Shown here: piece by piece, positions 35,491 through 38,444 of the stretch
Layout of the letters: each line of letters begins with the position of its first letter
Numbering within the stretch: position 1 is the first letter of the stretch
Source of the DNA: Methylococcaceae bacterium
Lineage (GTDB): Bacteria; Pseudomonadota; Gammaproteobacteria; Methylococcales; Methylomonadaceae
Length of the DNA stretch: 38,444 nt
Reading direction: 5' to 3'
NCBI GenBank assembly: GCA_021647585.1
Contig: JAKIUK010000037.1
Coordinates: 1 to 38,444 of the forward strand
Made by a program: the position numbers and the translations under genes
Notes under the pieces: generated by a model
Told to the model about the DNA's origin: nothing
Databases searched by the model: none
The model's input: the letters and a program-made list of their open reading frames with translations, nothing else

Positions 35491-36316
35491 ACTATATAAG
35501 CCTGAGATGACTGATGCAGGCCTAGGCTTTTCTAAATCTGCTATAGCAGTTGATGAATTAGGAAATAGCCGGCAAATTGAACTGGTAGGAGAGAGAGCTT
35601 TAACCCTTTATGTTGATAAACAGGAGATTGTCACTTTAATGACCATGGGAACACATCCTGAATTATTAACTCTGGGATATTTAAAAAACCAGGGGTTTTT
35701 TGAGAAAATTGATGAAATTACAGTGGTGCAAGTCGATTGGGAAACTGAGGCTGTAGCAGTGGTTACAAATGACCAGCAATCAGACTTTTCAAAACAAATG
35801 CAACAAAGAACAGTGACCACAGGATGTGGGCAAGGTACGGTATTCGGCAGGCTGATGGATAAATTAAACAATATTGCAGTCCCTAAATTATCAATTAAGC
35901 AAACAACCATATACGCTTTATTAGATTCGCTTAAGTTACATAATGAAGTTTATAAGAAAGCGGGAGCTGTCCATGGTTGTGCATTATGTACCGGGAGCCG
36001 GATTGATTTTTTTGTAGAAGATGTTGGTAGGCATAATGCAGTAGATGCAATAGCAGGTTATATGTGGCTGAATGGTCTAAGTGGTGAAAAAAATATTTTC
36101 TATACTACAGGCCGATTAACATCAGAAATGGTTATCAAAGTCGCTCAGATGGGCATTCCCGTTTTATTATCCCGTTCCGGAGCAACACAAATGGGTCTGG
36201 ATATGGCAAAACAGTCTGGAGTTACCTTGGTTTCAAGAGCTAAAGGTAAGCACTTTATGGTGTTAAATGGCGCTGAAAATATTCAGTTTAATGTTGACTG
36301 GAATCAGTCTATGTAA
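35483..36316 (+). CDS. fdhD: Formate dehydrogenase accessory sulfurtransferase
   Basis: 277 residues. It carries sulfur from IscS to the Mo-bis-PGD of formate dehydrogenase. Motifs: VTTGCGQGTVFG (C115, the position of the first sulfurtransfer cysteine), VHGCALCTG (C166, C169), VEDVGRHNAVDAIAG, YTTGRLTSEMV and PVLLSRSGAT. The usual C-x2-C of the loop is C-G-Q-G here, so the second cysteine is missing; C166/C169 lie in a separate loop. The target is presumably FdsA, encoded about 6 kb away on the other strand. Confidence 0.92.
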   Translation: MHKLYKPEMTDAGLGFSKSAIAVDELGNSRQIELVGERALTLYVDKQEIVTLMTMGTHPELLTLGYLKNQGFFEKIDEITVVQVDWETEAVAVVTNDQQSDFSKQMQQRTVTTGCGQGTVFGRLMDKLNNIAVPKLSIKQTTIYALLDSLKLHNEVYKKAGAVHGCALCTGSRIDFFVEDVGRHNAVDAIAGYMWLNGLSGEKNIFYTTGRLTSEMVIKVAQMGIPVLLSRSGATQMGLDMAKQSGVTLVSRAKGKHFMVLNGAENIQFNVDWNQSM

Positions 36317-36317
36317 T

Positions 36318-36484
36318 CTAGGAGGCTGTCCGAGAATAGAAAACCTACTGCGGAAAAGCCCATTTTGGCCAGTTTTTCCGATCATTTTCGTTACACGCAT
36401 ACACCATTTAACTCAAATGATCAAAAAAACTGACTCAAAATGGGTTCCCCTCGCTACGGTTTCTATTCTCGGACAGCCTCCTAG
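36318..36484. repeat. Palindromic MITE flanked by CTAG
   Basis: The arms 36318-36342 and 36460-36484 are perfectly complementary (25 bp, containing gaggctgtccgagaatag). Both outer ends are CTAG, which could be a 4-bp target duplication around a 159-bp element. The inside pairs too (cccattttg with caaaatggg; gatcattt with aaatgatc). There is no transposase. It begins two bases after the fdhD stop and may act as its terminator. Confidence 0.78.
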
Positions 36485-36542
36485 GGCACGCAAAGGTACG
36501 AGCCCTATACTAAAAAAATGGCTATTATATTTTAGCCGCGCG

Positions 36543-37337
36543 CTAATTCTCGTCCCACAAGACAGGGAAAGCAGTGCGCGCACGGTCAATATCCTGCTGA
36601 TCTACATCTTTCCCTCGCAATGTTACGAGCAACGCATAGAGATCTTGAGTATTGACCTTGAAAGTACGCTTGGGGTTTGAGTTGAGTGATTTTGAAAGGT
36701 GTTTGATGGTCTTTGGTAAAGGTAAAGGTTTTGCTGCTGGCCGTACAGGATGTGAAAGTTCATTTTCAATAATTTCCTTTTCGTTGCCGGCAGGTGCCTT
36801 TAAGGTCTTGCGAAGTATTTCCTTGGCCCGGGACCAGGAAAGGTCTCCACTCGCCAATTTATCACGCATTAAAACGGGTGTTAGTGGCGCATAGCGGATT
36901 ATATCGTCAATCCAGCTGATACTTTTATCGAAGAATTCAGCTATGCGCTCTTTAGTCCAATTGGCATTGTTGAGATATATGACAGTCTGGAAATAATCCG
37001 TTATTTTTGTGTCAACACGATCAGAATTCAGCTTCAGATTCAGTGCCTTGATCTCATCAGTATCTCCGGTAACAATTCTTACGTCTACGCGATCAAAATA
37101 TCCTGGGTTTGAACGGCGGATACCTTGAATAGCTTCCATACGATGAAATCCGCCCACCAAGTAATATTCTTGACTATTGCGTTCCCACACGATCAGCGGT
37201 TCGAACAGGCCGTTGGTGACGATGTCTTTCTCAAGGTGTAAAACCTTGGCCAGATCCAGATTTCGGTGATTAGTCAGTGTGTGGTGGAATTCAATTTGTT
37301 CAATAGGTAAATATTCGTACCGTTTGGTGGTTAGCAT
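36543..37337 (-). CDS. Orphan ParB/Srx-domain protein
   Basis: 264 residues from ATG 37337; a longer frame to 37643 adds an AT-rich, non-conserved stretch and is rejected. Residues 5-105 are a ParB N-terminal (ParB/sulfiredoxin-fold) domain: YLPIEQIEFHHTLTNHRN, DIVTNGLFEPLIVWE and VGGFHRMEAIQGIRR, where GG-HR is the nucleotide-binding box. A helical middle with NWTKERIAEFFDKSISWIDD looks like the ParB helix-turn-helix. A basic, Pro/Lys-rich linker and C-terminal tail follow. No parA neighbour. The base composition looks more GC-rich than the flanks, suggesting acquisition from a plasmid or island. Confidence 0.75.
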   Translation of the reverse strand: MLTTKRYEYLPIEQIEFHHTLTNHRNLDLAKVLHLEKDIVTNGLFEPLIVWERNSQEYYLVGGFHRMEAIQGIRRSNPGYFDRVDVRIVTGDTDEIKALNLKLNSDRVDTKITDYFQTVIYLNNANWTKERIAEFFDKSISWIDDIIRYAPLTPVLMRDKLASGDLSWSRAKEILRKTLKAPAGNEKEIIENELSHPVRPAAKPLPLPKTIKHLSKSLNSNPKRTFKVNTQDLYALLVTLRGKDVDQQDIDRARTAFPVLWDEN

Positions 37338-37972
37338 TATTCGTTTTGTTAGCGGTAAAGAGACTTTACAATGAAAAGTCAGGAATGAGAGATATAAATT
37401 AATTTTATACCTAAGTTTGAGAAATATTATAACTAATTTTGAATTGTACATCTTAAACAAATAACTTGGACTCACGGGTAACAGCAAGAGGTAAGATGAG
37501 GAGATAAAAAACTTTCTAGATTTAAAGTATATAAATAAACTTGTGTCAGTATGTTTATTATTGTGAATAATAAGTGTGTTATTAATAGTTTTTTGTCGAA
37601 TATTTTTATAAGTTAGACAGGTTTTTCTGTTATTTTTTAACAATTTTTTTAAATTAATTCAATTCTTTGAAAACGTCGCTGACGTTCTTATTTCACTTTT
37701 TAAGTAGGTTGTCATGTCATGTTTCTTTACAATCATTAATGATAGATAAATTTGGGTTTTTTTAAAACCCTGTAATATCAAAGGTATATATTCATGGAAT
37801 AAAATTTGCTAGTAATTATTTTAAAGCCAGGAAAATTAATAAAAAAGCGGATACTTGAAATTTTGTAAAAGGTTTTTTTATTGTCCCAAATTGCTAGTTT
37901 AAAACTATGCACTTTCAGTCCATAGTGGTCGCGTTTTTTCTGGATTAAATAATGAAATTTAAGGTGAATATT
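37338..37972. other. Gene-free AT-rich interval
   Basis: 635 bp, very AT-rich. No coding frame, RNA gene or clear repeat was recognised. A weak hairpin, gggtttt (37754-37760) with aaaaccc (37764-37770), is the only structure seen. Confidence 0.4.
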
Positions 37973-38125
37973 ATGATTAAAAGTATATTAATAATAATAA
38001 CTGCATTTGTCTCTCTGAGTATGCTTATTACTGTATTTATTATGAAACATGGTATTAATAATAAGAGACGTACTTTAAAAAGAGTTAAAGTACAGTCTGA
38101 CACACTGTCTAGTGATAACAAATAA
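37973..38125 (+). CDS. Possible small single-pass membrane protein (50 residues)
   Basis: The frame begins at ATG 37973, with AAGGTG six bases upstream, and ends at TAA 38123-38125. The product starts MIKSILIIITAFVSLSMLI, a hydrophobic segment of about 22 residues, followed by a basic tail (KHGINNKRRTLKRVKV) and a polar end. Topology by positive-inside would place the tail in the cytoplasm. I do not recognise a family. The well-placed ribosome site is the main support; it could be chance in AT-rich DNA. Confidence 0.4.
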   Translation: MIKSILIIITAFVSLSMLITVFIMKHGINNKRRTLKRVKVQSDTLSSDNK

Positions 38126-38317
38126 TCGTTTATTGATTCATTCTTAGGTTTAACGGGTGCAACTTGTTTAACCATTTCGTTTAAACTTTTAATTAAAGTT
38201 TAGTCTCTTCATTAGAATAAACAAAAATACTCTAAAGTTTATGGCTGTCAGGAAAATTAACAGTTTCTTATATGTAATTCCTCGGGGCTGTCAACGAATT
38301 TCACGTCTGATCTAAAT

Positions 38318-38444
38318 ACTAAAGTTTCGGAGTTCAAATAAGAAAGCAAGTCATTGATTAACAAAGAAAATAGCGCCCTAAAAGAGTATAATATAAGTTG
38401 ACTTGAAATCATCTAAAAACTCAAATAGGACGCACATGAATCAT
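38318..38444 (+). mobile_element. 5' end of an insertion sequence, truncated by the window edge
   Basis: Inverted copy of 30-156 (one mismatch in 127 bp). It holds the IS leader with a TATAAT-like box near 38378 and the ATG of the presumed transposase at 38436 (MNH), cut by the end. It faces outward, like the left copy. Confidence 0.6.

Noticed and set aside
36267..36680. 137-residue frame on the plus strand
   Set aside because: It overlaps the end of fdhD, the whole MITE and the end of the ParB-domain gene, and has no homology I recognise.
37338..37643. N-terminal extension of the ParB-domain protein to 37643
   Set aside because: The added ~100 residues are AT-rich, low-complexity and lack domain character; ATG 37337 directly precedes the conserved domain.
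1..38444. tRNA, rRNA, CRISPR array or riboswitch
   Set aside because: I looked for cloverleaf ends, regular spaced direct repeats and known riboswitch cores and found none. The repeats here are inverted and dispersed, not a spaced array.

Overview
The window looks like a 38.4 kb contig from a low-GC gammaproteobacterium. It is most likely a type I methanotroph (Methylococcales, perhaps a marine Methyloprofundus-like lineage) or a close methylotroph. The support is indirect. A tetrahydromethanopterin (H4MPT)/methanofuran biosynthesis operon lies beside a normal folP. There is an NAD-linked molybdenum formate dehydrogenase with mobA and fdhD, a quinoprotein-associated SoxYZ-like relay pair, and many short palindromic repeats. 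No methane or methanol dehydrogenase gene is present, so the taxonomic call is an inference.

Layout. Both ends (1-156 and 38318-38444) are inverted copies of the 5' end of one insertion sequence, so the contig probably stops inside two IS copies. 212-1737 (-) is a pair: a beta-barrel protein and a PstS-like periplasmic protein. 1738-2853 is gene-free and holds two palindromic repeats. 2854-7628 (+) encodes a VPLPA-CTERM sorted protein and a 1240-residue TIGR03790-family secreted protein with Ig/cadherin-like repeats. 7629-9300 is a repeat-rich stretch with a decayed IS66 transposase. 9509-14631 (+) is a putative respiratory module: a cytoplasmic Mo-bis-PGD oxidoreductase, a one-chain DmsB-DmsC electron-transfer and membrane subunit, and a beta-carbonic anhydrase. 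A 240-bp palindromic element sits between the first two genes. 14689-15984 (-) is a dicarboxylate/amino-acid:cation symporter.

16321-19533 (-) is a tightly overlapping four-gene operon for C1-carrier synthesis. It is divergent from folP and a PLP enzyme (19586-21317, +). Next come ppk1 (+), a two-gene signalling operon (response regulator with an ATPase domain, then a PAS histidine kinase; -) and peptide deformylase (+). 26946-31439 (-) is fdsA plus a fused fdsG-fdsB. 31928-33710 (+) is the zinc metallohydrolase and SoxYZ-like pair. Two small lipoproteins follow (-), then mobA-fdhD (+), a palindromic MITE, an orphan ParB-domain protein (-) and a possible 50-residue membrane peptide.

How it fits together. 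Most recognisable genes serve one-carbon and redox metabolism. H4MPT/methanofuran and folate carry C1 units, FdsABG oxidises formate to CO2 with NAD+, and MobA/FdhD mature molybdenum enzymes. The NasA-like oxidoreductase with carbonic anhydrase may link CO2/bicarbonate chemistry, or another oxyanion, to the quinone pool. The second theme is repeats: at least five families of palindromic elements occupy almost every long gap. Two full-length copies of one family differ by compensating base changes in a stem.
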